Source: Trema orientale
Taxonomy: Eukaryota; Streptophyta; Magnoliopsida; Rosales; Cannabaceae
Reading direction: 5' to 3'
NCBI GenBank assembly: GCA_002914845.1
Contig: JXTC01000558.1
Location: 1 to 64,000, forward strand
DNA: 64,000 nt
Both the position numbers and the translations under genes were made by a program. Each line of letters opens with the position of its first letter. Position 1 is the stretch's first letter. Shown piece by piece: positions 1-13,800 of the stretch. The notes under the pieces are model-generated. The model did not search any database, was not told the DNA's origin, and saw nothing but the letters and a program-made list of their open reading frames with translations.

Positions 1-47
1 ATAAGAAATTAAGATAAGATACAGTTTAGAAAGACAGAGAAAGAGAC

Positions 48-3000
48 CTGTAAGGCATTTAAATTGTTCCACGGAATCGATTCTGTCATGAGCTCCCACA
101 GGATGACACCAAAGCTGAACACATCTGACCTATTAAGACAAATCCCATATGCATTTATCACCAAAAAGCTCATATGGATGTTTCAACAGTGGAACAATAA
201 TGTATGGTAATCATGTTAAACCATTTAGAAAATCATTTTGATTATTGGTTTGTGCTTAAGCTTACTTCTCATTAGAAGGTTCATTTCGGAGGATTTCAGG
301 GGCCATCCACTGAGGCTGCATTTAGAAACACAATACTTGATTTACGTAATACAGTCTGAAAATATTAAGCCTAAAGAGCCTAACATAAACTAAGAGGAGA
401 GAGTGGTGGAAGAATTATTTGAATTATTTACCGTTCCCCTTCCTGATCTGGCGGTCAAGAAGGTCGCGTTTTTCAATCTTGAAAGGCCAAAATCTCCAAC
501 CTAATGGCATGACTTGTTAATCAAGCACCTTTTTTTTATCTGCTTAATCTTGATTAAGCCATTAATCAGTGGACATACCTTGACAGTCCAGTTCTTGTCA
601 ACAAGCAAGTTAGAGGACTTGAGATCTCTATGTACTATAGGTGGATTTCTGTGATGCAAATAGTTCATACCTCTAGCCTGAAGAAAAAAGTGAAAAAAAA
701 AAAGGTGCAAATTTATTAAAAACTTTAGGATCAGCAACCTAATCACACGATTAAATTGAATGGTGGTTTATGTACACTAAATCATAGAAAGGAGAAGCAT
801 AGAGTACTCACAACATCAAGAGCCATCCTCAGACGCCGTCTGATGTCCAATGCTTGATTGTTTTTATGAAGTGTTTTAAAAAGGCTTCCCCTGCTCGAGA
901 AAAAAATTCAGCACTAGGTTTTCTTTTGTATAATTAGAAAGAGTACCAACTAGTAATGTGTGTTTCTGAATGTTTGATCAAATCAGAATTAAACCTAAAT
1001 CTGACAGTTCAAAAGCATTGTGCTAAGAAATTTTTTCGTTTGCTAAGGTGGAATTCTCCCACATAATGTACTTTTAACTTTCTGTTTCTCATCAGTTCAG
1101 AAGTACTTAAAAGACATTAACTTCTTACCTGGGTAAAAACTCTGTGACAATAGCTAGCCGTTCCTGTGAGTATGCTGCTCCCATAAACAACAATACATTT
1201 GGATGTCTCAACCTCTTCATTATATCAATCTAACATTACAAAAAGTAAGATTAACATTGTATCAGGTGTCTTCCTTAACCAGCAACATTACAAACAATTC
1301 AAATAAACTTAGCTGAGAGTTTAAGGTACCTCTTTTTGGTAGTCTTGCAAAGCTCCTTCGCTATACTCATTCTTCAAGTAAACCTTAATGGCAACATCCT
1401 GATTGGACAAAATGTTCTTAAGGTTAAAGCATCATTTAAGAAACAATCGTTGAGTAAGAAAATTTGAGGGATTTTGAATGAATACCGATCCGTTCCAAAT
1501 TCCACGATAAACAACAGCATAGAAACCTGTCAGGCGAGAACAAACATTTGCATTCAGTTTCAGTTTAAAATAATGGAATCAAAGTCTAGATATAATGAGC
1601 TATAAAGAAAATTACCTTGTCCAACCTCCTCCCTCATATGCAAGTCCTCCCAATGAATCTCACAATCAACTACAGAGTTGGACTCGTAATCGCCTTTGCT
1701 TGATGAACTTACATGGCTTCCACTACTGTCCCCTGAACTTGGGAATTGTTTACCTTGTCTTTGCATTTTATCTTCTGCCTGAATATCAATCAAGTTGGAT
1801 TCTTCTGGTTCTGTTTTTGTTGTTTTTACCTGACTCCAAAAACATTCATTGCACTCATTCAGGAATTCAGGAGCACGTCCATCTGAGTTCTCTCTCTTGG
1901 CTGGAAGGGACTCATTCCTTCTTTGGGGTCTTCCTCTCTTATAATCTGAATCGACAACGCAGCCATCTGGTGATTTGTTCGAACCACTTGGAGAAATAGG
2001 CTCTTTTTTCACTTTGTTCCTCACAGGAGAATGATCACAGCTTGGATCATTTTGTCGAGAGCTTCCATAATCATCTTCATTACTAGTGTTGCCTGTTCCC
2101 TTAATCTGCAGCTTTGCTAATAATTTTGCTGCCTGCAATCATTTAAACATAATTGTTTAGAAGAAAACTCAGCAATACTAAAGAAAATTATAGTCCGAGG
2201 AAGAATAAATCCTTATGGCAAGGGGATCAGTATGTACCAAACTCCTTGAATCTTGAGTACAAAAAAGAAAAATATTTTCCCGCTCATTAACCATACAACC
2301 TCCGTTGACCAAATAAAGATGTCAAGAACGGATACATGGCAGACAGTGACAGAAAGAAACAAAGGACTAGATGCTAGAGGCTTATAATGTCAAGAGGAAA
2401 AGAAAGACTACCCAATTGAAACCCTGTGGCTGATTTCTCTATCGAGCAATCAGCTAGATAAGATCAGAAGTTGAGACAGCTAAAATAGCCTTCTTTTCGT
2501 GCAAAGCATCATTCAAATTGTTTATTTTTGTAAGGTAACATTATTCTATCATATGCATACCATAAGCACAAAACAACTGGGGAAGGAAAAACAAAAGAGA
2601 ACAGAGAAGGAACTGTGGTAGCGTAAAACAAGCACCAGATTGGAAACAGATGATGCAATCTCAGGGGCCACTGGGACAACTGGTGGCCGAGGGTGCCACT
2701 GTATCCTTTTGAAGTTTAACCGCCGCTGATTTCTTCTTTGAACATTGGCACCATCCTCATGTGATCTCGAGTTTTCTGCTTCTATGCCATCGAATAATGC
2801 TGCATCACTTGCAACAGTGATGACACCAGCAAGCTCGCCATTTTCGTGCAGCAGGCTTTTGGTGACAATCGCCATGAATGTTTTGCCCCCCCTTGTCCTG
2901 AAAGGGAACCGGCCTGACCATGGTTCCCCTGTTCGCAACAACCTCCCCATGATCTTTTGTAATGGAACATAATAATCTTCAGGGATAAGGAGTTCAGTGA

Positions 3001-4745
3001 AACATCTTTGACCAACGACTTCGTAGTCTTTCCATCCGTAGAGGTTCTCAGCAGAACGATTCCTAAAAGTAGAAATTTAGTACCCTTATTCTCAGATTGC
3101 TGTGTAACCATATTCAACAAATACTAAAGAAATTAAAAGGCAATAAAACTGTGTGCATTCATATTTTCTACTGCGCTATGATAGTAATTTTCAACGAGTT
3201 CCAACTTCCAAAAATGGTATAGAAAGTAAAAAGATGGTATAAACTGTGTCAAGCTTAGGAAGTCTTGTCCAGTTCTTGACTGCTTTTTGTATCTGAGAAG
3301 TTCAATAGCAAGGTTTGTCATGTTTTAGCTTTAGAGGTTACCTTATATACACTTTGTTGCAGATACTAATCTGTATATAGAGATCAGTCTATATAAACAA
3401 AGTTCCTGCAATTTGCCTCAAACTTGATTAATTTCATTAGTTGAAACAAATAAAAGTAACTCTGAATAAATAATAGACTTCTATGCCTACCAACTCTATC
3501 GTTTATGCATTAGTCATTTATTATCTTTTTTGATCACTTGCTCTAGTAATTTACTTTTTAGTCCCGGGTTTTTACTAAATTGGGCCTGTTTGACATGACT
3601 TCCAGAGATTTTTTGGAGTCCAAAAGTTATTTTTGGGGTGCTTAGATGAATTATTGAAAAATATTTTTTTAATTAAAAGATCTTTTTAATGAAATATAGA
3701 CTCACTAATTTTTTCAGGAAGATCTTCTTGATCTTTTACTTCAGAGAAAGTAAAAATTAGTAAAAACAAACTATTCCAAACTGCCCATTAAAGACTTTAT
3801 CCAAGCATTATGAGCCGAAAAATCAAGAAGACAAATCAACTTATGTATTAAATTCATTTTGTGCATCTTCACAAACTGCTCATCCACAATTAGCTAATTA
3901 ATCTTTTTCCCTGAAATGACATGTTGAGAACTTTCTTTTCATTGGACAACTATCAAACACTTTCTACTAGTTACTCGAAAATATACGAAACTTCACTTCG
4001 TTATTTCAAAACTACTGTTTCAACAAAAGCATACAGTACTACATATATATATATATATATATATATACACGCACACACATACACATTAATCTTGAATCAC
4101 ACTCAAAATAAGCAAGTTCAAGAGAAAAGAAGGAAAAATGGGAAACCAATAAAACAACGTAAGAAGAAACAAAACGACCAAACGACACAAACTGGTATCT
4201 GAAATCTAAGATAGACATATATACGTGTGTTTGTAGGCCAACGGATGTAGTCCCGATCCGTCCGTTCGAGGTACCAGTCTCGTTCTTGTTTTGGCCAATA
4301 CAAATTATATTTTAACTAATTTATGCTAATTATGATCTGTGTGATAGATAACAGGACTAGTCTCATATCACTACATCATACTGTGTTTGTATATATATAT
4401 ATATATGTACCAGAATACGATCTCTCCAGAGGAGGCACTGCTAACATAAACTGCGTGACCCAACGAATCCAACACCCTCTTGTACGGACTCCCGGAAGAG
4501 AAGTTCCCCTGAATAAGTCCCCCACCGGGATTTTCAAACGTCATGTAGCCGGAATCTGACGCAACGACTGCCTCCTCCTCTTCCTTCTGGATCACCAACT
4601 GCCGGAGCTGCTCACTGAGTCTGGCGTGGCTCTCCTCCAAGCTCCGGCACCGATCCACCAGAGCTCCGTACTGCAGGGAATACGACTCTTTTCCGGCCAT
4701 GGAAGTCGCCGGAGACTCGCCGGAGTAAGGGTGCGCAATGCGCAT
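48..4745 (-). CDS. PAS domain-containing Raf-like protein kinase (3' end beyond window)
   Basis: Cytosolic Ser/Thr kinase of the plant Raf-like MAPKKK group that carries a PAS sensor domain. Eleven exons join in frame with GT-AG borders: 4745-4411, 3062-2636, 2132-1616, 1526-1486, 1398-1330, 1229-1129, 890-812, 677-579, 500-432, 315-266, 129-48, giving 623 codons before the window edge. Residues about 29-60 look coiled-coil. The PAS domain runs from about 90 to 215 (motif [13 protein letters not shown]). A low-complexity acidic/serine linker follows, then the kinase from about 413: glycine loop [15 protein letters not shown] lysine (about 445), HRDLKSSN with catalytic Asp541, DFG Asp559, and PQWMAPE. 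The loop carries GQGF where relatives usually have GQGS. The start is Met at 4745; an in-frame Met at 4700 (MAGKESYS) is an alternative. All visible catalytic residues are present, so it looks functional. The ligand of the PAS domain is unknown. Confidence 0.93.
3582..3786. mobile_element. Probable MITE in PAS kinase intron 1
   Basis: This 205-bp AT-rich block in the first intron begins GGGCCTGTTTG and ends CAAACTGCCC, imperfect terminal inverted repeats of the Tourist/PIF-Harbinger style. The three bases ATT flank both ends, a possible 3-bp target duplication. Harbinger elements usually duplicate TTA/TAA, so the assignment is tentative. Confidence 0.45.
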
Positions 4746-4887
4746 GGTCTATACTTATTTTCATAATAATAATTAAAGCTCATTATCGAGGTTGTCGCCA
4801 TGGTTTTTCTATGCTTTAAAAAAAAAGTAGGAATTTTTTTAAATGGCGCGAGTACATAGTAGGAGACGTGGGGTAAAGAGTTTTCGC

Positions 4888-4893
4888 CACGTG
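4888..4893. promoter_or_regulatory. G-box CACGTG upstream of PAS kinase
   Basis: CACGTG followed by TC lies about 145 bases upstream of the kinase start codon, in the promoter-proximal region of the minus-strand gene. G-boxes bind bZIP and bHLH factors, and CACGTGTC is a strong ABRE-type core. Seen in sequence; the function is inferred. Confidence 0.45.
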
Positions 4894-6157
4894 TCCTCGG
4901 CCGCAAGAGGGGAGCTCTCTTATGACGACAGGTCTAAAGTTAGCAGAGAGCAAAGGACGAATCGGAAAATGGGATTTTGGCAGTGAATGGGATTTTTTTT
5001 TTTTTTTTGATGAGAAGGCGGTGAATGGGATTGAGTTTCTGATTGGTCTGATCGTATACTTAGGAGGTCTCTTTCCTGGGAAATTGCTTCTGTTTTTACG
5101 ACTTAATTACGAGATTGCCACGCTATTCATTAGCCATTTGAAGAAACAATCGGCAAGTGGAATAGGTTAGGTTAGGTTGCTTACACTCAACTATAAAGTC
5201 AATTCAAGTAGTCTCTTATTAAATCCAGTCCAGCGATCGTGGGAGCTGGTCGAAATCAAGAGTTTAAAAAGAAAAGAATCGACTGTGGTTAGCTCCACCA
5301 TAAGAACTGTGGTCCCTCTCTTTTAGCCGTTGATCTTTTGAACGAGTTAAATAAACGGATGGATGTGAAGTATGGGAAATGAGATGTTGCTATTTGAAGT
5401 TGTGCATCTGACTCTTGAGTGTAGAAAATGGTTTCCTTGTCATCAAAGATATAATTAAGCCAACTGTACTTCCACTTTGTTATTTAATATTTCCTTTTTG
5501 TTGATTATTGTTTTTCGTTTTATGTTTGAAAATGGACTAATCTATTCAATAAGTTCAGCTTGAGTTGGCTCCGTATATCTATGGTGTCATGCATGCTTCT
5601 AGTTATGAAAAGTAACGGTGAATTTGACGAGCTCTTGCCCTTTTGTGTAAGCTAGTGGTGTGTTAGTACAGCCAATGTCCTTTGCTCGGCCACGATTAAT
5701 TACGCTACATTTGTGTTGTGTCGGTTCAAATATAGATAGTAATCATGTTGTGCTTAGGTTGTCCTCACATTTTTGAACTGTTTCCGTTTTCGTGCTTGCT
5801 TTTTCTAGCCCTTTTTTGTGTTTGTGTCATTTTTTCCGGGTATAGGGCCATCCTTCTGTTGTTATTTTTTTAAAAAATTTATTTATAAGTATTTTTTTAG
5901 TTATTTGATTTATCTAGTAGTTATCATAATTTGAATAATTAGAAAAAATGACAGCAATAAATACACATTATTAATGCTCTTTTTTCTTTTTTCTACCATA
6001 AAAGACGTGCATAATGACTTTTAATTGGTAAAACAGTGCCTATAAATAGGTTAAAAAATACCTACTAGACTGGTACCCTCCTATATAAAATATATATTTT
6101 TAAAATTGACTGAAATTTCATTAACTAAATAAATAGTCTAATACAATAATTTATTTA

Positions 6158-6329
6158 GAGGATGGCTACGGTAGGGGCGTCCCTACGTAGGGTCATGCCT
6201 TAATTATCGTTGGATGGGAATCTGTGGAGAATAACGGGAATCTGTGGAGAATCTATTTATATACAGATTCTCATCCAACGGTGAATAGACATGGCCCTAT
6301 GTAGGGGCGCCCCTACTGTAGACGCGCCC
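6158..6329. mobile_element. 172-bp Mutator-type MITE, copy 1
   Basis: The element begins GAGGATGGCTACGGTAGGGG and ends CCCCTACTGTAGACGCGCCC, forming imperfect terminal inverted repeats. Its interior holds further inverted segments around GGGAATCTGTGG. It is flanked by the 9-bp direct repeat ATTTATTTA at 6149-6157 and 6330-6338, the target-duplication length of Mutator-like elements. No coding capacity. A sibling of exactly the same length lies at 32912-33083. Confidence 0.88.
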
Positions 6330-6621
6330 ATTTATTTAATACAAAACTGAATTATAAACAACCCAATAAATAACTGGTGAAATCATTATATTCGGCTAAT
6401 CATCGTGGAGGAATACACGAAACCCAATAAGGATTAAACTAAGATGTTTTAGAGTTGCTTATTTACTTTTAAAAATCACCCTTTGCCACTAAAGTTAATT
6501 AATATGATTAATACGAACTTTTGCAGAAATCGATATAAGGCCGCATAAAATCATCCAGATCTAAACAGTAAAAGAAGAAAATAAAATGATGAAATAGAAG
6601 TCATAAAAGAAATATTATACA

Positions 6622-7125
6622 ATAGAGGTGGCAAAGCGTATCGAGCCAAACGAAGTGAATCTGTCCCGTAGGTGGCTGAGCCCGGGCTAGGCCCACATAT
6701 CTCGACATGGTCGGGCTTGGCCCGCCTCTTTTTTTTTTATTTTTTTATTTTAAAAAAATTCTTCTAACTTATAAATACCTCCTCCCCTCACTCATTTTTT
6801 TTTTCACACTTTCAACCCAATACTCTCATATTATCTCATTATCAATAGTTTTAATTATATTATCAAATTTCTGTTTCCTCTTGAATTCAAAATAATTTTC
6901 TTAAGGTTTTTCTTTTTAACTTTTTTTAATCAACTTATATAACATATTATTTGTTTTTATAACTTTTAATTTTAAATTTTTAATATTTTTAATATATATT
7001 TTGAAAACAGTCCAAGTATGGGCTAGCCCGCTCTCAGCCTGTACTTGGCCCGGTTGGCCCGCCTAAGAGCCTAACGGGCCCACGGGCCAGCCCCTCTGAC
7101 GCTTTAGGCTCGTTTTGCTACCTCT
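6622..7125. mobile_element. Non-autonomous hAT-type element
   Basis: A 504-bp element with termini ATAGAGGTGGCAAAGCG and CGTTTTGCTACCTCT, imperfect inverted repeats of the AGAGGTGGCAAA type found in many plant hAT elements. The 8-bp repeat ATTATACA flanks it at 6614-6621 and 7126-7133, the duplication length expected of hAT. GC-rich subterminal inverted segments (GGGCTAGGCCCA-like) surround an AT-rich core. No transposase frame. Confidence 0.85.
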
Positions 7126-7182
7126 ATTATACACTAGGCGCATCTATAGTATCGCTTTATTTTTGCCCTATAAAAATTTAGG

Positions 7183-7703
7183 GGTTTTCACATGTTTGGT
7201 CCCTATATTATTCACAAGTTGGCAAAGTAGTCATTGAATTATTTTTTTTGGCAATTAGATCCTTAAGTTTTAAAAATCTTGGCAATTAAATCCTTTTTGT
7301 TTGTAAATAGTATAGCTTTTATGAAATTGAACGTGTTTAAGTAAAAGAAATTGGTATTTCACTAACATTAATTAGTTTGGAAGGGAAATAGAAATTTCAA
7401 GAGAAACTTTAAAAAATTAAATTTTCTGCATTTAAAATTTTTCAGATCATTTTGTTAATTATAATTACCTTTTAGTTATTTTCCTTTCAATTTCAATTAG
7501 TACTAGTAAAATATTAATTTTAACCTTCAAAAACCTTGTATTGACTTATAAATATACAATTCCATCCAATATTGTAACAATCACTAACAAAAAGGACTTA
7601 ATTGCCAAAATTTTTAAAACTCAGAGACTCAATTACCAAAAAAGAACTCAAGAACTACTTTGCCAATCACGAATAATATAAAGACTAAACATGCTAAAAA
7701 CCC
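7183..7703. mobile_element. Inverted-repeat element without clear target duplication
   Basis: Long imperfect inverted repeats of about 120 bp enclose an AT-rich centre: the left arm begins GGGGTTTTCACATGTTTGGT and the right arm, read in reverse, begins GGGGTTTTTAGCATGTTTAG. Both arms carry the TTGGCAATTA-type motif. I could not find a convincing flanking direct repeat, so the boundaries and superfamily are uncertain. Confidence 0.6.
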
Positions 7704-8286
7704 CATAGGGTCATCTGTCTCCTTCACAACATAGATCACAGCCTTGATCATCTATCTTCTTTCTCATCTTTTTTACATTATACATCAAATTGAGAAGAAA
7801 TTTACAAAACCAAATAATATTATGACGTACAATAAAATCACACCAACGAAATAAAAGAAGCAATTTATTTTTTTCGTTCATTGTCTCATCTTTCTCTAAA
7901 AACAAATAAGGGAGCCATTCCGCCGCCTCCAAGAAATCCAACCATAATGGTGAAGGGAAATCCCCAGAATCGTAGGAAAGTGAGGGTATTTGAGGGACAA
8001 TATGATTACAATGTTGGTTGTATGTGGGTTCGATATTAGAGTAAAAATAGATATAAATTTAGAGCAACGGGTTTTTCGATGGATTATGGAAAAAATCTTT
8101 GAAAAATCCCGAGGACTACTGCATGTAGTCTGCTATTTTCCCTAATCTATTAAGTCTCATAAGTCTCATAGTCAGTGAATGGTAGGAACCATTGAGAAAT
8201 TAAGCAAACAAATAGAGCCTTAAATTTCCAAAAGAAAAAAAAAACGGAGAGCCGCGTTGATAAACGATAAGAGAAAAGAAAAAACA

Positions 8287-8287
<1 letters not shown>

Positions 8288-8312
<25 letters not shown>
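8288..8312. repeat. (GA)n microsatellite
   Basis: An uninterrupted GA dinucleotide run of about twelve units in non-coding sequence. Confidence 0.9.
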
Positions 8313-8318
<6 letters not shown>

Positions 8319-10809
8319 AGAGAGTTAAGAGAAGATCCATTACTTTGTCGACCTAAAGAACAATATACTGCCTCATCTCTTCTTGGTGACCAGATCGAGA
8401 CAAAGTGAAATGGTAAAAATTTACTATTGGACGTGCTAAGTTGATTTAAGTAGGAAATGATATCATCAGGTATGGATACGATTTTATGATATGTACTGAA
8501 TTCATTTTGGTATTTCGATAATAAAACCTAACTTTGTCTTTTATGGGCGAAATTTTTATTCTGAGAAATTTCGTTTGTTGTTAAATGAGACAACTTGTAT
8601 ATATCCTCATATAAATACATTATTATCAGGAATTAGATAGTTCTTTTTAAGTTCCCGTCTTTGGGCAAATTCAATCACATTTAATTTTTGGATAGATGTT
8701 TAGAAAATTTTTTTTCTTGAAAATGTTTAGAAAATTGTTAATTTGATTTGTTATTTCTTATTGTATAGTAACCGGCCGTTTTAGTACAAAAATATATATT
8801 AAAATATGGGGAGATGATGTTCTTAATTGAGTTTTAGATTTAAATTTAGAAGAAGTCGCAATGAATTACATAGTTGCTGCAATGAGACGGTCGGAGAAAA
8901 AGTATGGTACGGTTCTTAATCAAACTTGTTTGCTTGAGAATGAAATTAAAACCAAAGATGAGATGAAGAGAGGAGGAATTTTCAGAAGTAGGTGTTGGAA
9001 ATATTATACCAAACCTAGAAATCATCAAATGTTAAATCTAAAAGCATTGAAGAACAAGAAGACATGTCAGTTATTAATTATAAACGTGAAGATCTGAAAA
9101 CATTTCCCGACAATCTAAAAGGTGGCCAAGAAGGAAGCAGAGAATATATAAATCAGAGAGATTTGGGAGTGTCGAAGAAGTGGTTATCAATATTTCGTAT
9201 GATTTCCACCTCTTTTCGATTGTATATTGTATTTTATGAAATATTCAAAATCAAATCCCCCCAGTTTCATACTGGTGAGAGATCTACATTTAACTATGCA
9301 AATAAATAACCTCTTGGTTGTTTCCACAGAAAGATGACTCCGTTCAATCCTTACGAACCCAGAAAATTTGTTTCCCTTTGGATTATAATAAATGCACTTG
9401 TAGGGAAACTCACAATACCCTCACTTTGGGATAGATCAAAACCGCAGACCTAAAGAACAGAGAATGAATTTCAAGTAATCGTCACCATCTGTCAATTCAT
9501 GATCTCTTCTTCCTCCTTTTAATTTTCTTGCTCTCGGAGCCTATTATTTTCATGTGAAAGCGTATATAGATCTGAATAAAAATCTGAAGAAAATCAGGTT
9601 TCTTCTTCTATTATAGGCGTGCTAAAATCGCTCATAACCGTAAAAGTTCTTTATTTCTTAATCCAACAGTTTTATTAGATCTAACGTGTGCGCATTGTGT
9701 ACTGTAAGGCAGTAGAAAATTACCTTTTGTTGACTGTTGTCATCCAGCAACTAGTGGCTAATTGACGCTAGGCAATGTGAGGGGAAGTTTGGCACTGTTA
9801 ACTAGGATTTTAAATTAAAAAAAATTGTAAAATATATGGGGTTTTTGAACCAGTAGTGGAAGGGTTCTCAACATTTGGAACTTAATAGTATTTAGAAGCG
9901 TCCAAGGGAAGGTTGACAGCAACAGACTGGGGGTTTTACATTGCGCAAAATTTAGCTAATAATTTATCAACACAGAATATTCAACTTTCCATTAAATCTA
10001 ATTGTATAAAGGCTTCTCTTCTGGTTTCTGTTCAATTCATCAAGATCTTTTACATCCCTCCCTTGAGTATCCATCCATTATGACAAAAAAATTGTAACCA
10101 TTGAGAAGTCCTCTATATATATATATATATTTATATATAACATATATTTGCTTCTACCCATCTGATTGAAGAACCGAGAAATGGGTATTGTGTTTATATT
10201 AATCATAATTTTTCTCTTTTTTTTTTCCAGTAAATTTTTATAATCGACAAATCTCCTTTTTTTTCTCCTTTGCTGGGGTTGTTCTTCTTTTTATTTTGTG
10301 GGTTTCCTTCCTACACATGTCTGTTGGTTTGAATTTCTGAAGAAGGAGAATCATTTCTTGGATCTGTTTCAATTCAATATTGGTTCCATTCGAGTTTTAA
10401 GGAATAACATAGGAAAAACTATGTCTAATCTGTCAATTGAATTAAGTTTATGTCTGTTTTTCTCCTATTCCACCACTGTCGATGGCTTCCCCTCAGTCTC
10501 CATTGAGGATGAGAGACTACTCTGTTAAACTAAGATAACTCCGTTAAATTGTACTAAGCTTTTTTGGTGATGTGGCAGGAGAGTATTAGATGGATAGGGG
10601 AGGGGACACAGGCTTGGGATAGAAGGATCTGCTTCCGATTTGAGGACAGAGGATCTCGGTCCATTTTAAAAAGGAGAAGAAACCATTATTGAATTTTTTT
10701 AAATATACATGTACCTTGCCAAAACTGCACTCTTTTATGCGTCTCTCAATTTCACACTCATTCCTTAAAAATCAAAACAGCAATTCCCAAATATCAAAGA
10801 AGACTAAAA

Positions 10810-13800
10810 ATGAGAATCCAAAATAGTTTTTTACAACAAAATCATGTCTTAGTGATTTGGTTTGTGGGTTTGGTTATTGTTGTCCATGTTTTATTTGGGG
10901 TTCAGATTCTTTCCAAGTCAAAACTCGAGAAATGTGAGAAGATTTCTGACTTTGATAACTTGAATTACATAAAGAAAATTATTCTTAATATAGCTGTTCC
11001 AAGTGGTTCGGTAGAACTCTATCTGTTTTTATTTTTTTATTTGATAATATTATTTTAATATTAGGGAGATTTCATTGGGTTAAGGACTTTATATTGTAGA
11101 TTTTTGTTATTTAGTAAAGAAATTGAAGTGGGTTAATTTTATTCAACAAATTTGAGTTATATATATATGTTTTACAGAGTGGGAGAAAGGCATCGATTGT
11201 TGCAGAAATAGAAGTAGAAGAGAATTTGACTCAAAAGATGCAAACTTCGAGAATTCCACCAGTTTTGATGATTAAGAAATATACTGCTTATGTCATTTAT
11301 GACCTTACATACATTCGAGTAAGGCACATATATTGTTGGTACCTTAATTTAATTTTCTAAAAAAAAAAGCCAGATTCATTTGTGTTATCATTTTTTTTTT
11401 TTGGAATTTACTGATTTTGCTACATGGATAGTGAAAAAGTAAAGGCCATCTACAACTTTTATGTGATTGTTGGTGGATTTAATGCCATAATCTCGGGGGA
11501 CATTAGGTTGAGAATCACTTATTAGGTTCAATTTTTTAACTTGGACAATTTAGTTATTTTGTAGCGGTTTTATTGGTGAACTTCCATTTTTGTTGTTGTT
11601 ATCTATATTTTATACTTTTGTCTTATCTAAGGATGATTTTGTATGCTAAACCATGTGTTTGATCATTTGGTTCTGAGAATAAAATTGTTAGTGGGGTTCT
11701 TGGGATTTCATTGTTTTCAACTTTTGCATACAATACTAGATGTTTTGTTTTAATAAAGCTTTTACCCTTTTCATATTTGGGGTTGTAATTGAATCAATGA
11801 GTTTGAAATTCAAAAACACTCATTTTTCCAGGACGTGTCATATAAACCGGAGGAGTATTATGTTAAGAAACGCAAGTGTAAGCCAGAAGCTAGTGCAAAA
11901 GTTGTGAAGATTTGTGAGAGGTAAGCAATCTTTCCATCTTTGCCCCTGAATTACTTCATCCACTTAAAACTGCTAGGTATACACTCTTTTGTGGTCAATG
12001 AGTGTATTAGCAGTCTGCCAAAGTAGTCTGCCAGGTAGCTTAGTAGTTGTAACCTTTGAGTTAGAAATCTCCTAGCAAATGATATAGATTATTGGCTTCT
12101 TAAGACATTCTAAATGAGTAGTTTAATTTAAGTACTTACAAAGTTTTTCTGATTTCAAAAACTTTTATCTAAAAATCAAATTTGTTTTTAGAACATGGAT
12201 GAAGATGTCATTGTATGTGCTAGAATTGCCTAACACTTAGCGCAAAAACATACATGCATGCAAACTATGGAAAACACATGATCACATCATGAACGCAGCG
12301 GAATATTTAGCGGATTTAGATTTTAAAATTTTTACATGAAAACAGTTTTCATAACCATATTACATGCATATATCATATACAGGATCATGTATAACATATA
12401 TCAAATCTAGATGCACAAACCCTAGAGATGGGATTAGGGTTTACCTCTTGTAGCATGCTCTCCCTTAATCTCCTTGTAGATGGTGATCAAACCTCCAACC
12501 CTAGATCTTCTTGCCTATCCTCTTGCTCTTGGTTGATTAAGTGAGTGGGCACCAAGTTGAATCCTTTATTGGAGAACGATCAAGAACACCTTCTTGATCC
12601 TATGGAACACCGGGATGTGAGATGAGACCGTGAGATGGTAGGAAACTTTTTCTCTCTCACTTAGCCTTGGATTGGCCGAAATTTCTCTCCCTCTCACTAT
12701 GCCTTAGGCGTGTAGCTCTCTTAGAGTTACTGTGCAGTTTTTTCTCTCATGTATCTTATATATATAAGGCCAAAAACTGCTGACTCTAGTCCAACTAGGA
12801 TTGGGCTTGTTATCCAATTTGGGCTTTAGGTGTATTTTTATAAATATGTCCAACCCATGAAACTTATTTATAAAAATACCAACTTCTGTGTAGAATCATT
12901 ATTTTACACAGTTTCATGAAACTAATTTCACAAATACCACCAACCAATTAATAAGCTTTATTGAGTTAGATAAGGGACATAATGGATCCAAATAATCTAA
13001 GCTCCAATAATATGATAAATACATAATAACTCTTATTATGATATTTATATAAATATTATTAGTAAAGGGGACACTCCACTAAAGGCCCAATACTGCACTC
13101 TTAGATTAGATGTCATGCATTTTAAAGAGATTCAATCAACTAACCTTGATTAACCAATCCATCTAGCATATTCTATACCACACATAGAATCTCTATACAA
13201 TGCCGTAGTTAGATAGGTGAAATTACCGTAATACCCCTCCAACACCTCTTTACCTTTAAGTTACCATCTTTCTATCAAGGAATAATGTTGTCGATAATTT
13301 TGTTCTCAATGACCATTTAGACAAAATTATCAACTAATTCACAAAGTGAATACTAAGATCTTAGATTTAATTATTCCATGAATCTTGAAAGAACCTAAAG
13401 TGGCATTAATATATAGTGTCCTTAACTATTTGGTGTTCTCATCAATTCATAAACCATAACCTCCAATATGCCAGAGTTCACCTCTAATTTTATAGAGGCT
13501 AGTCTTTTAACAAATCAAAAGGCTATAACCTATGAAAGCAAGTCCAATCAAATATCAAGGATTAAGATCTATATGCTAAGACCTAGTTTGTGGTAATATA
13601 ATAATTGAGTTACGGCACTCCAATTCTTTATATTGCCTGGTCCAGTTCAATACACATAACTTATTTATGTTATACTAGTGTTTCTATCAGAAGTCACATA
13701 CTTCAATAATTTGAGACACATCATTCCTATTGAGATAGACAAACACTACAATCTCTAGTAAATAAAGTATTCCATCTTTATTTACAGATTGTGAACTAAT

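Larger units (their letters stand above)
4746..10809. other. Intergenic region between PAS kinase and HAP2 relic
   Basis: No open frame here shows recognisable protein similarity or plausible exon structure. Annotated within it are a 172-bp MITE (6158-6329), a hAT element (6622-7125), an inverted-repeat element (about 7183-7703) and a GA microsatellite (8288-8312). The stretches at 4922-6140 and 8320-10809 show only AT-rich sequence. Short open frames at 8861-9309 and 10298-10528 have no homology I can recognise. Confidence 0.6.

Noticed and set aside
8861..9309. Two overlapping open frames on the plus strand
   Set aside because: No recognisable domain, no credible splice partners and low-complexity composition; not called as genes.
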